Shown: positions 8,607 to 17,648, numbered from the stretch's first letter. The stretch is 64,000 nucleotides of DNA from UBA7477 sp045602925 (GCA_045602925.1 JAZSCN010000010.1:9960-73959), one strand, 5' to 3'. Numbers and translations: made by a program. Notes: generated from the sequence alone by a model not told the origin.

Positions 8607-10753
8607 TATACCTGCTTGTTTTTCTTGAAGATGCCGAACAGTCTAGCGAAGAAGCCTTTTTTCTTAGGCTTTTGCATAGCCTCCTGCTCATCCTTGTAGC
8701 GAGAAGCAGACTCGTAAGCAGATGCGATAAAGTATTCCTGCGAGTTAAGAGAATCCTTACCGCCGACAGGAACTTTTATGTACTTGCCGTCGCTGTTTTG
8801 CTCACGCACCTTGACGTTGTCTTCAAGCTGAGTCTTAAAGTAATCCTCTATACGCTTCTTGATGTCTGCGTCGTAGATAGGGCAGGCGACTTCGATTCGT
8901 CTTACGGTGTTTCTTGTCATAAAGTCGGCTGACGAAATGTATATTCTGTCAAAATCCTTGCCGAAAATATATACTCTCGAATGCTCGAGGAATCTGCCGA
9001 CAATCGATACAATTCTGATGTTGTCGGTTACCCCGGGAACACCTGCTATAAGACAGCTTATGCCTCTTATTACAAGCTCGACCTTGACGCCTGCCTGCGA
9101 GCATTCAATAAGCTTGTCGATAATTACCTTGTCGGTGAGCGAATTCAGCTTCGCAGCAACATAGCCCTCGCCACCGTTCTTTGCAATTTCAATCTGCTCA
9201 TCCATCATGTTGAGAAGCTTGTTTTGCATACAAAGCGGTGCAACAAGAAGATGCCTTGTCTCCTTGACGAGCTCACCGGTAGAAAGCGCATTAAATACGT
9301 CAGCGGCGTCGAGCGCAATTTCCTGATTTGCAGTCATAAGACAGAAGTCGGTGTATAGCGCAGCAGTCTTTTCGTTGTAGTTACCGGTGCCGATTTGGGT
9401 TATATATCTGACCTCGTTCTTGATTTTTCTTGTGATAAGAAGTAGCTTTGAGTGAACCTTCAGATTTTCAGGGCCGTAGAGAATCTGACAGCCTGCGTCC
9501 TCCAGCTGCTTTGACCATCCGATGTTGTTTTCCTCGTCGAATCTTGCTCGCAGCTCTAAAAGTGCAGTAACCTGCTTGCCGTTTTCGAGAGCCTTGATAA
9601 GAGCCTCAATAACCTTGCTGTTTCTCGCAACTCGGTACAGAGTGATTTTGATAGAAACAACGCTCTCATCGGTAGCAGCCTCTTCAAGAAGCTTTATGAA
9701 CGGCTTTATAGATTCGTACGGATATGAGAGGAACAGGTCTTTTTTCTCAATCTGTTCAATCATCGGCTTCTTAAGGTCAATGCCATAAGCATCCTGTGGC
9801 GTACGTTTAGGGAAGAATAGCTCACTGCGATTTGAAAGCTTGTCAAAAATCGAGAACACATAGGACATATCGAGCGGAGCCTTCTGCGTGAAAACCTGCT
9901 TTTTAGAAAGCTCAAGTCTTGCAGTTAGCTCGCCTAAGGTGAGCTCTGAAAGCTCTCTTGAAAGCTCCAGACGGACAGGACAAAGCCTCTTACGCTTCTT
10001 GATAAGCTCCTCCATAAGACTACGGTAGTCAAGCTCGTATTCGTAGCCTGCCTCCTCGGTGTTTATGTCAGCGTTTCTTGTGACACGCATAACCGACTTT
10101 TCTGTAATCTTAAAGCCCTTCCACACCTCAGATGCAAAGTGAAGGATAATCTCCTCGTGGAGCATATATTTTATCTTTCCGTTTTTCTCGGCTGTAGGTA
10201 GAAACAGAACTCTAGGGTTCTTGGTCGAAGTAGAAACAACGCCCAGCTTAACAGAGCTTTTTGAAGCAAGCTTTGCCACAACGTAGATTTCCTTGTTAGC
10301 AAGGAAGGGGAACGGGTGACGCTTGTCGATAACTACAGGCGATAAAAACGGCTTGATTTCGTAGTTGAAGTATGCCTCGACGTATTCAGCTTCCTTTTTG
10401 CTAAGGTCCTTGAAGCTGCATCTCTTTACACCGAGGTCTTCAAGGTCGCTGTCAATCTTGCTGATAGTCTTGCAAAGCTCGTCGCTCATAGCTCCCACTC
10501 TCTTGTATATAGCAGAAAGCTGTTCGGAAGGCTTCATTTTTGTCTTTCCGTCACGTTCAGAGTCATTAGCAAGCATAGCGTCGTGAAGTGAGCCGACTCT
10601 TACCATGAAGAATTCGTCTAAGTTGCTCGAATATATCGACGCAAAGAGCAATCTTTCGAGAAGCGGAACGGTGGTATCCTGAGCCTCCTCCATAACTCTC
10701 ATATTAAATTTAAGCCACGAAAGCTCTCGGTTGTCGTAAACCTTTTTACCCAT
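8606..10753 (-). CDS. ppk1: Polyphosphate kinase 1
   Basis: 715 residues, the usual PPK1 length. The N-terminal domain begins with NRELSWLKFNMRVMEEA, the head domain has SPVVIDKRHPFPFLANK, and the catalytic domains carry LYRVARNSKVIEAL, LRARFDEENNI, and the autophosphorylated His in GPENLKVHSKLLLI. The second conserved His region reads RFLEHSRVYIFG. It reversibly polymerises the gamma-phosphate of ATP into polyphosphate. The last 45 residues are a basic tail (KPKKKGFFARLFGIFKKNK) beyond the normal domain end, possibly membrane- or polyphosphate-associated. It is transcribed alone, toward cls. Confidence 0.95.
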   Translation of the reverse strand: MGKKVYDNRELSWLKFNMRVMEEAQDTTVPLLERLLFASIYSSNLDEFFMVRVGSLHDAMLANDSERDGKTKMKPSEQLSAIYKRVGAMSDELCKTISKIDSDLEDLGVKRCSFKDLSKKEAEYVEAYFNYEIKPFLSPVVIDKRHPFPFLANKEIYVVAKLASKSSVKLGVVSTSTKNPRVLFLPTAEKNGKIKYMLHEEIILHFASEVWKGFKITEKSVMRVTRNADINTEEAGYEYELDYRSLMEELIKKRKRLCPVRLELSRELSELTLGELTARLELSKKQVFTQKAPLDMSYVFSIFDKLSNRSELFFPKRTPQDAYGIDLKKPMIEQIEKKDLFLSYPYESIKPFIKLLEEAATDESVVSIKITLYRVARNSKVIEALIKALENGKQVTALLELRARFDEENNIGWSKQLEDAGCQILYGPENLKVHSKLLLITRKIKNEVRYITQIGTGNYNEKTAALYTDFCLMTANQEIALDAADVFNALSTGELVKETRHLLVAPLCMQNKLLNMMDEQIEIAKNGGEGYVAAKLNSLTDKVIIDKLIECSQAGVKVELVIRGISCLIAGVPGVTDNIRIVSIVGRFLEHSRVYIFGKDFDRIYISSADFMTRNTVRRIEVACPIYDADIKKRIEDYFKTQLEDNVKVREQNSDGKYIKVPVGGKDSLNSQEYFIASAYESASRYKDEQEAMQKPKKKGFFARLFGIFKKNKQV

Positions 10754-10813
10754 TTCAGCACACCTCTGTTTTAACGAAATAAAGTCTTATATATTTATAA
10801 TAGTATACCAAAG

Positions 10814-11662
10814 CTATTTTATGCCAAAATAGCTCTTGAAGTTGCCCGAGAAAATCGCCCTTCTCTCATCGTCTGAGAGTGTGAGCTTTTCAAATCTCAA
10901 AAGTTCTGACGCTATATTCCACATAGGGAAGTCGGTACCGAAGAATACTCTGTCTGTTCCGATTTCACGAATAAGCTCGGTAGCCTTTTCCGGCGAGAGC
11001 ACAAACAGCGACGAGCTGCAGTCGTAATACACTCTGTCATTGCCGTAAAGCTCGTTTCTCGCTTCTTCCCAGGCTGTATATCCGCCGAGATGTGCCGCAA
11101 TAACTTGAAGCTTTGGAAAATCCTTCAGAAGCTTTGCCAGCCTCTTTGGTGCAGAGAAGTCGTATCTTGGGTCGCCCATGTGGAAAAGTATAGGAACCCT
11201 GCCCTCGATAGCCTCGTACATTTTGTACGCGCCTCTGTCGTCAATATTGAATTTTTGAAAATCAGTATGAAGCTTTATTCCCCTGATTCCGTTTTGAATA
11301 AGCCTGTCAAGCTCCTTAGTAAAGTCGCCCTCATAGCCTGCGTGAAGGGTGCCAAAGCCTATGAACTTATCCTGCTTTTGACACTCGTCGATAATAAAGC
11401 TGTTGATAGACTCAACCTGCGAAGGGTCGGTTGCTGCCGAGCATACAAGCATATTTGTTACGCCAAACGGTTCGCTGTCTGTAAGAAGCATCTCGCTTGT
11501 CCCCACCGGTATATCCATATCAATTCCGTAAAAGCTACCTACATTAGTGACAGCCTTCTGTGCAATCTTAGCAGGGTAGATATGAGCGTGAGCGTTGCAG
11601 ATTTCATAATTCTTTGCAAACTCAAGCGCCTTTATAATATCATTTTCCGGCATTTTAGTCAT
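10814..11662 (-). CDS. Amidohydrolase (TIM-barrel, PF04909-like)
   Basis: About 282 residues. Metal-binding signatures of the amidohydrolase-2 family are NAHAHIYP (HxH) near the N-terminus, ILFHMGDPRY in the middle, VIAAHLGG, and the late Asp in FGTDFPMWN. Family members include decarboxylases and hydrolases; the substrate is not evident. I chose the ATG that overlaps the PP2C stop as ATGACTAA; an ATG nine bases further on has slightly better spacing from GGGG. The coupling to the phosphatase gene is tight. A longer start five codons upstream is also open. Confidence 0.8.
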   Translation of the reverse strand: MTKMPENDIIKALEFAKNYEICNAHAHIYPAKIAQKAVTNVGSFYGIDMDIPVGTSEMLLTDSEPFGVTNMLVCSAATDPSQVESINSFIIDECQKQDKFIGFGTLHAGYEGDFTKELDRLIQNGIRGIKLHTDFQKFNIDDRGAYKMYEAIEGRVPILFHMGDPRYDFSAPKRLAKLLKDFPKLQVIAAHLGGYTAWEEARNELYGNDRVYYDCSSSLFVLSPEKATELIREIGTDRVFFGTDFPMWNIASELLRFEKLTLSDDERRAIFSGNFKSYFGIK

Positions 11663-12440
11663 CCCCGTTTTCGTCAAGTGTTGTAATTCCTATAATCGAC
11701 AGATTGTCGCAGCTACCCCTCGAAAGAGCCAGCCTGTATAGTGCGTCAATTTTCTCCTCGAACGGAATCTCTAGCGTCATACAAACCTCAATCTCGGTTT
11801 TCCCTACATAGTCAGAAAGCCCGTCTGTGCAGATAATAATTGCATCATTGACAAGCATGCCAAATGGCGCGCCGATTGTTGTTACATCAATTTTTGGTGG
11901 AAGCCTATCCCCACCGAGCGAGGATATAATAACATTTCTGTCCGGAGAGGTTTTAAGCTCCTGTGCAGAAATCTCGCCCATATCGTATAGATATTGCACA
12001 AGCGTGTGGTCGGTAGAAATAAGCGTAGCCAAACCATTGCCGTATCTGTAAAGCCTAGAGTCACCGACGTTTATGCAAAGCCCGTTGCCCTTTTCGTCGA
12101 GCGATAAAGCACAAAGCGTGGTCTGCATATTCTGATGCTCGTCAGTAGCTTCAGCCAAATCGAGAATCTTATCGTGAATTGCGAGAATATCACGCCTTAT
12201 ATCCTTAGCCTCGCATAGCGAAGAAAAGCTTTTTTGAGAAAGCTCGTCAAGACAAAGCTGTGCCGCAAGTTCTCCGCCTCTCTCACCACCGACACCATCA
12301 CAAACAGCCGTGATTGACGGTGTACCGATTAGTGCCGAGGATTCGCCATCGGCAGATACTATGCCGTTTATTAAAATTCTGTCCTCATTCTTAGAACGAA
12401 TACAGCCTATGTCAGTTATTCCGTAAGCCTTGTAATACAT
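11655..12440 (-). CDS. PP2C-type Ser/Thr protein phosphatase
   Basis: 261 residues covering a complete PPM domain. The metal-binding and core motifs are all present: SKNEDR, VCDGVGGERGGELAA, NVGDSRLYR, STDHTLVQ, CTDGLSDYV and GSCDNLSIIGI. It removes phosphate from Ser/Thr on proteins in the cytoplasm. No Hanks-type kinase is in the window, so its partner must lie elsewhere. It is first in a two-gene operon with the amidohydrolase, behind a consensus promoter. Confidence 0.92.
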   Translation of the reverse strand: MYYKAYGITDIGCIRSKNEDRILINGIVSADGESSALIGTPSITAVCDGVGGERGGELAAQLCLDELSQKSFSSLCEAKDIRRDILAIHDKILDLAEATDEHQNMQTTLCALSLDEKGNGLCINVGDSRLYRYGNGLATLISTDHTLVQYLYDMGEISAQELKTSPDRNVIISSLGGDRLPPKIDVTTIGAPFGMLVNDAIIICTDGLSDYVGKTEIEVCMTLEIPFEEKIDALYRLALSRGSCDNLSIIGITTLDENGDD

Positions 12441-12472
12441 TAAAACTGTCCTTTATGTTGATTTCAAGCTTT

Positions 12473-12501
12473 ATTATACTCTTTTCAAAATAGATTGTCA
12501 A
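12473..12501 (-). promoter_or_regulatory. Consensus SigA promoter of the PP2C operon
   Basis: TTGACA (12496-12501) and TATAAT (12473-12478) on the minus strand with a 17-base spacer. Confidence 0.85.
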
Positions 12502-12523
12502 CTTGCCATAAGCGTAAAGTCTA

Positions 12524-12552
12524 TTGAAAAACAAAATAGTATGTGTTATACT
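12524..12552 (+). promoter_or_regulatory. SigA promoter of the DUF5131/PNP operon
   Basis: TTGAAA (12524-12529) and TATACT (12547-12552) with a 17-base spacer, about 37 bases before the DUF5131 start; divergent from the PP2C promoter. Confidence 0.75.
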
Positions 12553-12588
12553 TACCTTAGTGATAAAAGCTGTGGAGGAGGGGACAAA

Positions 12589-13311
12589 ATGGCTGTATGG
12601 AATCCGTGGCATGGCTGTCATAAGCTCAGCGAGGGTTGTCGAAACTGCTATGTGTACAGAATTGACGCTTCCCACGACAAAAGCGATAGCCATATTGTCA
12701 AGAAAAACGCCGATTTTGACCTTCCGATAAAGCGAAAGCGTGACGGTAGCTACAAGCTAACGCTCGAAAAAGGCGAGCCATTGTATACCTGTATGACCTC
12801 CGACTTCTTTTTAGAAGACGCAGACTGCTGGCGTGACGAGGTCTGGGATATGATACGGCAAAGGCAGGATATCAGCTTTTTCATAATCACAAAGCGAATA
12901 GACCGATTTGAAAAGTGTGCGCCAAGCGATTGGGGCGACGGCTGGGATAACGTCACAATATGCTGTACCTGTGAAAATCAGGCAATGGCAGACTACAGAT
13001 TGCCGATATTTTCTAAGCTTAAAATAAAGCATAAGCAGATTATCTGTGAGCCGCTGCTGTCTGAAATCGACCTCTCTGCACATCTGGGTTCAATAAAAAT
13101 GGTAACAGTAGGGGGCGAATCGGGCGATAAGGCTCGGCTTTGCAGGTATGACTGGGTGCTCAGTCTGAGAGAGCAGTGCGTAGGTGCAAAGACCTCGTTT
13201 TATTTCAAGCAAACGGGTGCATACTTTGAAAAGGACGGAAAATACTATCGCATAAAAAGAGCCCTGCAGCAAACACAAGCTCGCAAGGCAGGGATAAACA
13301 TAGACTTTTAG
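12589..13311 (+). CDS. DUF5131 (phage Gp37/Gp68-like) protein
   Basis: 240 residues. The start is the ATG after GGAGGAGGGG, which places the family signature WNPWHGCHKLSEGCRNCY at the N-terminus. The three cysteines resemble a radical-SAM-like Fe-S motif (C-x7-C-x2-C). Other family blocks are TCMTSDFFLEDADCWRDEVWDMI, FFIITKRIDRF, NVTICCTCENQ, CEPLLSEIDL and VTVGGESGDKARLCRYDWV. The family is common in phages and bacteria and has no confirmed reaction. Here it starts an operon with purine nucleoside phosphorylase and an adenosine-type deaminase, which hints at nucleoside or modified-base metabolism. Confidence 0.85.
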   Translation: MAVWNPWHGCHKLSEGCRNCYVYRIDASHDKSDSHIVKKNADFDLPIKRKRDGSYKLTLEKGEPLYTCMTSDFFLEDADCWRDEVWDMIRQRQDISFFIITKRIDRFEKCAPSDWGDGWDNVTICCTCENQAMADYRLPIFSKLKIKHKQIICEPLLSEIDLSAHLGSIKMVTVGGESGDKARLCRYDWVLSLREQCVGAKTSFYFKQTGAYFEKDGKYYRIKRALQQTQARKAGINIDF

Positions 13312-13323
13312 GAGGACAATGCT

Positions 13324-14151
13324 ATGACTGAAATGTATGAAAGACTCGAAAGAAGCCTTAAATGTATAAGAGAAAAGACCGACTTTGTTCCGCAGGTAGC
13401 ACTCGTGCTGGGCTCGGGGCTCGGTGGCTTCGCTGATGAAATCGACGTAAAGTGCAGTATAGCCTACAGCGAGATTGACGGATTCCCCGTTTCTACTGTC
13501 GCAGGGCATAAGGGCAGATTCGTGTTCGGTATGCTCGGTGACGTAAGAGTAGTTTGTATGCAGGGCAGAGTCCACTATTACGAGGGATATAAGATGGACG
13601 AGGTGGTAATGCCTATTCGCCTTATGGGAATGCTCGGCGCAAAAACTCTCTTTCTAACAAATGCCGCAGGTGGCATAAACGAGAGCTTCAAGGTCGGCGA
13701 CTTTATGCTCATAAGAGACCATATATCGAACTTTGTTCCTAACGTGCTTATCGGTGAGAATATAGACGAGCTCGGCGTAAGATTCCCCGATATGACCGAC
13801 ATATATAATACCTCTCTGCGTGAAATCATCAAGGAGCAAGCAAAAAAGCTTGGCATTGAGCTTCAAGAGGGAGTGTATGTACAGCTTACCGGTCCTAGCT
13901 ATGAATCCCCGGCAGAAATCAAGATGCTCGGCTTGCTCGGTGCTGACGCAGTCGGAATGTCTACAGTCTGCGAAGCTCTCGCAGCTAATCATATGGAAAT
14001 GGACATCTGTGCGATCTCCTGCATCTCGAATATGGCAGCAGGTATTGCCAAGCATCCGCTTACACATAAAGAAGTCCAGGAAACAGCCGACAGAGTTGCA
14101 GTGAAGTTTAAAGCACTCGTCAAAGCGTCGGTTCAGGCTATTGCAAAGTAG
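13324..14151 (+). CDS. punA: Purine nucleoside phosphorylase (class II trimeric)
   Basis: 275 residues, the size of trimeric PNP. Phosphate-binding LGSGLGGFA and GHKGRFVFG, VVCMQGRVHYYEGY, TNAAGGI, and the purine-site GPSYESPAEIKML with DAVGMSTV are all present. It splits (deoxy)guanosine or inosine with phosphate into base and (deoxy)ribose-1-phosphate. It is 12 bases downstream of the DUF5131 gene and 20 bases ahead of the MTA/SAH deaminase, an apparent purine-salvage operon. Confidence 0.93.
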   Translation: MTEMYERLERSLKCIREKTDFVPQVALVLGSGLGGFADEIDVKCSIAYSEIDGFPVSTVAGHKGRFVFGMLGDVRVVCMQGRVHYYEGYKMDEVVMPIRLMGMLGAKTLFLTNAAGGINESFKVGDFMLIRDHISNFVPNVLIGENIDELGVRFPDMTDIYNTSLREIIKEQAKKLGIELQEGVYVQLTGPSYESPAEIKMLGLLGADAVGMSTVCEALAANHMEMDICAISCISNMAAGIAKHPLTHKEVQETADRVAVKFKALVKASVQAIAK

Positions 14152-14171
14152 TATATCGAAGGAGCATAACA

Positions 14172-15437
14172 ATGAGAACAAGACTTTATAATGCGAAGAT
14201 TCTAAGTAAGGATATGTCCATTACCGAAGGTGAAGTATGGGTAACAGACGATAAGATTTCCTACATCGGCGATAAAAAGCCTGCAGACGAGGCTTTCGAT
14301 AACGAATACGATATAAAAGGCAACCTGCTTATGCCTTCCTTCAAGAACTGCCATACACATTCGGCTATGACTTTTCTGCGTTCTTATGCCGATGACCTTC
14401 CACTCCAGGAATGGCTGTTCCAGAAGGTCTTTCCACAAGAGGCAAAGCTGAACGGCGACAGAGTGTATAAGTTCACCAGAGTTGCAATTTTAGAATATCT
14501 GACAAGTGGCGTTACCTCGGCCTTCGATATGTATTTTTACCTGGATGACTATGTAAGAGCCTGCACAGAGATGGGCTTTAGAAGTGTATTGTGTGGTGGA
14601 GTGTGTGGAGACGATAAGGCAGAGGACTTAGAGAACCGCTTCAATAAGTTCAACGCAGTTAGCCCGCTTATCTCATATAAGCTCGGACTTCACTCGGAGT
14701 ATCTCTCTCCGCTTTCGCTCATAAAGGACGTCGCAAGCCTTGCACAGAAATATAAGGCACCGGTGTATATGCATAACTCAGAAACTCAGCGTGAGGTAGA
14801 TGAGTGTATCGAAAGATACGGTATGACCCCGACTCAAACCCTCTACGAAAACGGCATATTTGAGTATGGTGGCGGCGGCTTCCATTGCAACTTCTTAAGT
14901 GATAGGGACTTTGAGATTTTTAAGGAGAAAAAGCTGTGGGCTGTCACAAACCCTTCTTCAAATCTGAAGCTTTCAAGTGGTATAGCACCAATCCAGAGAA
15001 TGCTCAGCGAGGGCGTAAATATCGCAATAGGTACAGACGGTCCTGCAAGTAATAACTGCCTTGATATGTTCAGAGAAATGTTCTTGGTAACAGCCCTTCA
15101 AAAGCTCGCAACAGGCGATGCGTCAGCTTGTCCTGCGCAGGATGTCCTAAAAATGGCTGCCTTCGACGGCGCAAGTGCAATGGGGCTCACAAACTGCGAC
15201 AGCCTCGAGGTCGGCAAGCAGGCAGATATTATCGAAATCGACCTGAACCAGCCTAATATGCAGCCACTCCATAATATCGTCAAGAATATAGTCTATAGTG
15301 GTAGCAAGCAGAATGTCAAGATGACAATGTGCGCAGGTAAGGTTCTTTACAGAAACGGCGAATTCTTCGTGGGAGCTTCCCCAGAGAGTATCTACGAGCA
15401 GGCAAACACAGCTGTCAAGGAGCTGCTCAGCGAATAA
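14172..15437 (+). CDS. mtaD: 5-methylthioadenosine/S-adenosylhomocysteine deaminase
   Basis: 421 residues, an amidohydrolase of the TRZ/ATZ/MtaD group. Metal ligands are seen in NCHTHSAMTFLRSYADDLPL and GGGFHCNFL, and the late Asp in IGTDGPASNNCLDMF; NPSSNLKLSSGIAPI is typical. It deaminates MTA, SAH or related adenosine compounds to inosine forms, which PNP upstream could then split. Other aminohydrolases of the family (guanine, chlorohydrolase-type) cannot be excluded. It ends the operon before a strong terminator. Confidence 0.85.
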   Translation: MRTRLYNAKILSKDMSITEGEVWVTDDKISYIGDKKPADEAFDNEYDIKGNLLMPSFKNCHTHSAMTFLRSYADDLPLQEWLFQKVFPQEAKLNGDRVYKFTRVAILEYLTSGVTSAFDMYFYLDDYVRACTEMGFRSVLCGGVCGDDKAEDLENRFNKFNAVSPLISYKLGLHSEYLSPLSLIKDVASLAQKYKAPVYMHNSETQREVDECIERYGMTPTQTLYENGIFEYGGGGFHCNFLSDRDFEIFKEKKLWAVTNPSSNLKLSSGIAPIQRMLSEGVNIAIGTDGPASNNCLDMFREMFLVTALQKLATGDASACPAQDVLKMAAFDGASAMGLTNCDSLEVGKQADIIEIDLNQPNMQPLHNIVKNIVYSGSKQNVKMTMCAGKVLYRNGEFFVGASPESIYEQANTAVKELLSE

Positions 15438-15445
15438 TAGTCTAA

Positions 15446-15485
15446 GGGTATCGAAGAATGAAAATCCGATACCCTCTTGTTTTAT
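15446..15485. terminator. Terminator between mtaD and dpaB
   Basis: GGGTATCG and CGATACCC flank a 13-base loop, followed by TCTTGTTTTAT; it lies between convergent genes. Confidence 0.8.
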
Positions 15486-15505
15486 ATAGAAATATAAATA
15501 GTATA

Positions 15506-16099
15506 TTACCTCGGAGTAAGAACAAGTGGTTGAATTTGCTTGCCCTCTAAAGCCGAGATTATTGTGTCAGGTACAAGCTCAAAATGAGAAATCATAGAGA
15601 GTGGCTTTGACTTGTAGTCATCCTGCCCGAACGGTACAAAGTATATGTTCTTACGACAAAGAAGCTCGCCGATGTTTTTTGCACTCGTGCCAAGTGCGTC
15701 GTTTGTCGCTATCGCTAAAATAACCGGCAGGCGATTTCTGATGTGCGATTTTACAGCCATAGTAACAGTCGAATCGGTGATTCCGTGGCAGATTTTAGAG
15801 AGCGTGTTTGATGTGCAGGGCATCACAACTAATGCGTCCAGCATCTTTTTGGGGCCGATTGGTTCGGCGTCCGGTATAGTCAAAATTGCCTTTTTGCCAC
15901 AAATCGACTCTAGACGAGCAAGGTTTTCATGCGCCTTTCCAAAGCGAGTCGATGCGGTGCTTGCCACCTGCGACATTATCGGATAAAGCTCGCAGCCAAG
16001 CTCCGAGAGAACCTCGAGCTGCCGAAAGCTCTCTGCAAAAGTACAAAAAGAACCACACATAGCTACGCCAACCCTGACGCCATTTAGTCTGTCATGCAT
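15506..16099 (-). CDS. dpaB: Dipicolinate synthase subunit B
   Basis: 197 residues; a flavoprotein-like subunit (SpoVFB). Motifs: VGVAMCGSFCTF near the start, ELYPIMSQVA, IGPKKMLDALVVMPCTSNTLSKICHGITDSTVTMAVKSH and PVILAIATNDALG. With DpaA it forms dipicolinic acid in the mother cell for the spore core. I prefer the ATG at 16099, about ten bases from AGGAAAGG, over the GTG three codons upstream, which would overlap the ribosome site. This ATG overlaps the stop of the dpaA 3' segment (ATGCATGA), the normal dpaAB coupling, although the body of dpaA lies nearly 8 kb away. Confidence 0.9.
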   Translation of the reverse strand: MHDRLNGVRVGVAMCGSFCTFAESFRQLEVLSELGCELYPIMSQVASTASTRFGKAHENLARLESICGKKAILTIPDAEPIGPKKMLDALVVMPCTSNTLSKICHGITDSTVTMAVKSHIRNRLPVILAIATNDALGTSAKNIGELLCRKNIYFVPFGQDDYKSKPLSMISHFELVPDTIISALEGKQIQPLVLTPR

Positions 16100-16181
16100 C
16101 GCCGCCACCCCTTTCCTCGATGATGTTCAGTATCGTCTCGGCGATAATTTCGCCCGAGGTTATTGGGGCGACCTTTCCCGG
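16092..16181 (-). pseudogene. dpaA: 3' segment of the interrupted dpaA gene (last 30 codons including stop)
   Basis: In the minus-strand frame ending at the TGA inside the dpaB start, the codons read PGKVAPITSGEIIAETI..., ending ERGGGDA. This corresponds to the conserved C-terminus of DpaA (B. subtilis SpoVFA, from memory: GLPGIVAPKTAG...). There is no start codon or ribosome site of its own; upstream the frame loses similarity at the Pro codon and meets a stop 19 codons further on. The segment shows no frameshift or internal stop. The matching 5' part, ending ...WALSLP, is at 24007-24804 on the same strand. The recombined gene would encode about 294 residues; SpoVFA is 297. Confidence 0.88.
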
Positions 16182-16191
16182 ATGAAAGAAA
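16176..16191. other. Candidate attachment site, dpaB-side end of the element
   Basis: TCCCGGATGAAAGAAA on the plus strand. The GGA-x-GA-x-AGA core is shared with the other end of the element. The dpaA 3' codons lie to its left. Confidence 0.6.
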
Positions 16192-16217
16192 ATGACTTGC
16201 GAAAATATTAAGATGGA

Positions 16218-16235
16218 CGCTTAAACGTTTAAGCG
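16218..16235. promoter_or_regulatory. Perfect 18-bp palindrome, LacI-type operator candidate
   Basis: CGCTTAAACGTTTAAGCG, centred on AAACGTTT, lies about 37 bases inside the left end of the element and roughly 430 bases upstream of the LacI gene. The central CG palindrome is the usual shape of LacI-family operators. Its nearness to the element end also allows a role in recombination. The rest of 16182-16649 is AT-rich with no supported gene. Confidence 0.45.
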
Positions 16236-16567
16236 AGAAAGCACGCAAAATCAAGCTTCTTGAAGGGGTAATGGTGAATATATACAAAATTATTAAACAG
16301 CCTGTGCTGACTCTATATGATAATTTTTCCATTTATGGATAAAATCTGCCAAATCTGCATATAAATGTAAGAAAAATAACGATTACATAGCGAATTATTG
16401 CCGATTTCTAAACCAATTGTTATAATGTTCTTATCAAAAACCAATTTAAATATTACAAATCGGTAACAAAACGTTATATATTGTTAGCAAGATGCACAAA
16501 AGATTTGAAATAGTTTTGTGGGAATTAACATAATTGATTACAGAATTAAAAAAAACGAAGAAAAAAC

Positions 16568-16596
16568 TTGAATTTGAAGCAGGAATATTGTATATT
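16568..16596 (+). promoter_or_regulatory. Probable SigA promoter of the LacI/sugar operon
   Basis: TTGAAT (16568-16573) and TATATT (16591-16596) with a 17-base spacer, about 55 bases ahead of the LacI start; a GGAAACGATTTAGG sequence follows and could be a degenerate operator. Confidence 0.6.
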
Positions 16597-16649
16597 TTTA
16601 ATACGGAAACGATTTAGGACGATACGAGACTGTAAGGAGGCGGAACACT

Positions 16650-17648
16650 TTGGTTTCACTAAAGGACATATCCGCTAGATGTGGAGTTTCGGTCGCAACA
16701 GTCAGTAAAGCACTTAACGGTCACAAGGACGTTAGCGAGGCTACAAGAGAGCGACTCGTAAAGGTTGCTAAGGAGATGGGCTACTTCCCGAACTCCCAGG
16801 CCAGAGCACTTAAGACCAACCGTACATATAATATCGGCGTTGTCTATCTCGACGCTGCCGACAGTGGTCTTACACATGAGTTCTTTGCAAAGGTGCTTAA
16901 TTCCTTTAAAACAGCTTGCGAAACCTTTGGCTATGATGTTACCTTTATTAACAAGAACATAGGCGGTCGTGATATGACAGCTTATGAGCATTGTAAGTAC
17001 AGAAGCATCGACGGAGTGCTCATTGCTTGCACCGAGTTCACCAGCCAGGATGTATACGAGCTTGTTAATTCCGATATACCGATAGTTACTATAGACCATA
17101 TGTTTGAATGTAAGTCGGCAATTCTTTCCGACAACGCAGCCGGTATGGGAGCACTTGTTGAATATGTATTCAATAAGGGCCATAGAAAAATCGGTTTTAT
17201 CCAGGGCAATAAATCCTCAGTCGCAGAGAAGCGACTCGCAGCGTTCGTGAAGACCTGTCAGGCCTTCGGAATTCAAGTGGTAGACGAGTACCTCGTACCG
17301 GGCGACTTCCATAACGCTGACGTAACTTACGATAGGACAAAACAGCTTATGTCGCTGCCGGAGCCGCCAACCTGCATATTTATGCCGGATGACTTCTCAG
17401 CAATAGGCGGTCTGAACGCCCTGAATGATATGGGACTTAAAGTCCCGGAAGATGTATCAATAGTCGGCTACGACGGAATAAGCCTCTCACAGGTTATATC
17501 TCCAAGGCTGACGACCTACCGCCAGGACACAAACAAGATTGGATATCTTGCAGCAAAAAGGCTGGTAGAGTTAATTGAGAACCCTCAAACCTTTAACGAG
17601 GTTTTATTAGTAGACGGTGAGCTTTTAGAGGGGGAAACCGTCAAATAA
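16650..17648 (+). CDS. LacI-family transcriptional regulator
   Basis: 332 residues. The N-terminal helix-turn-helix and hinge helix are clear (LKDISARCGVSVATVSKALNG, then NSQARALKTNRTYNIGVV). A periplasmic-binding-like effector domain covers about 60-332, with FGYDVTFINKN, GHRKIGFIQG, FMPDDFSAIGGLNAL and VSIVGYDGI. The start is TTG, nine bases after AAGGAGG. It probably controls the sugar importer genes directly downstream. The ligand is unknown. It lies inside the element that splits dpaA. Confidence 0.92.
   Translation: MVSLKDISARCGVSVATVSKALNGHKDVSEATRERLVKVAKEMGYFPNSQARALKTNRTYNIGVVYLDAADSGLTHEFFAKVLNSFKTACETFGYDVTFINKNIGGRDMTAYEHCKYRSIDGVLIACTEFTSQDVYELVNSDIPIVTIDHMFECKSAILSDNAAGMGALVEYVFNKGHRKIGFIQGNKSSVAEKRLAAFVKTCQAFGIQVVDEYLVPGDFHNADVTYDRTKQLMSLPEPPTCIFMPDDFSAIGGLNALNDMGLKVPEDVSIVGYDGISLSQVISPRLTTYRQDTNKIGYLAAKRLVELIENPQTFNEVLLVDGELLEGETVK

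Noticed and set aside
16084..16332. 82-residue open frame upstream of dpaB
   Set aside because: It is in a different frame from the dpaA 3' segment that explains this stretch, and its sequence shows no family or ribosome site.
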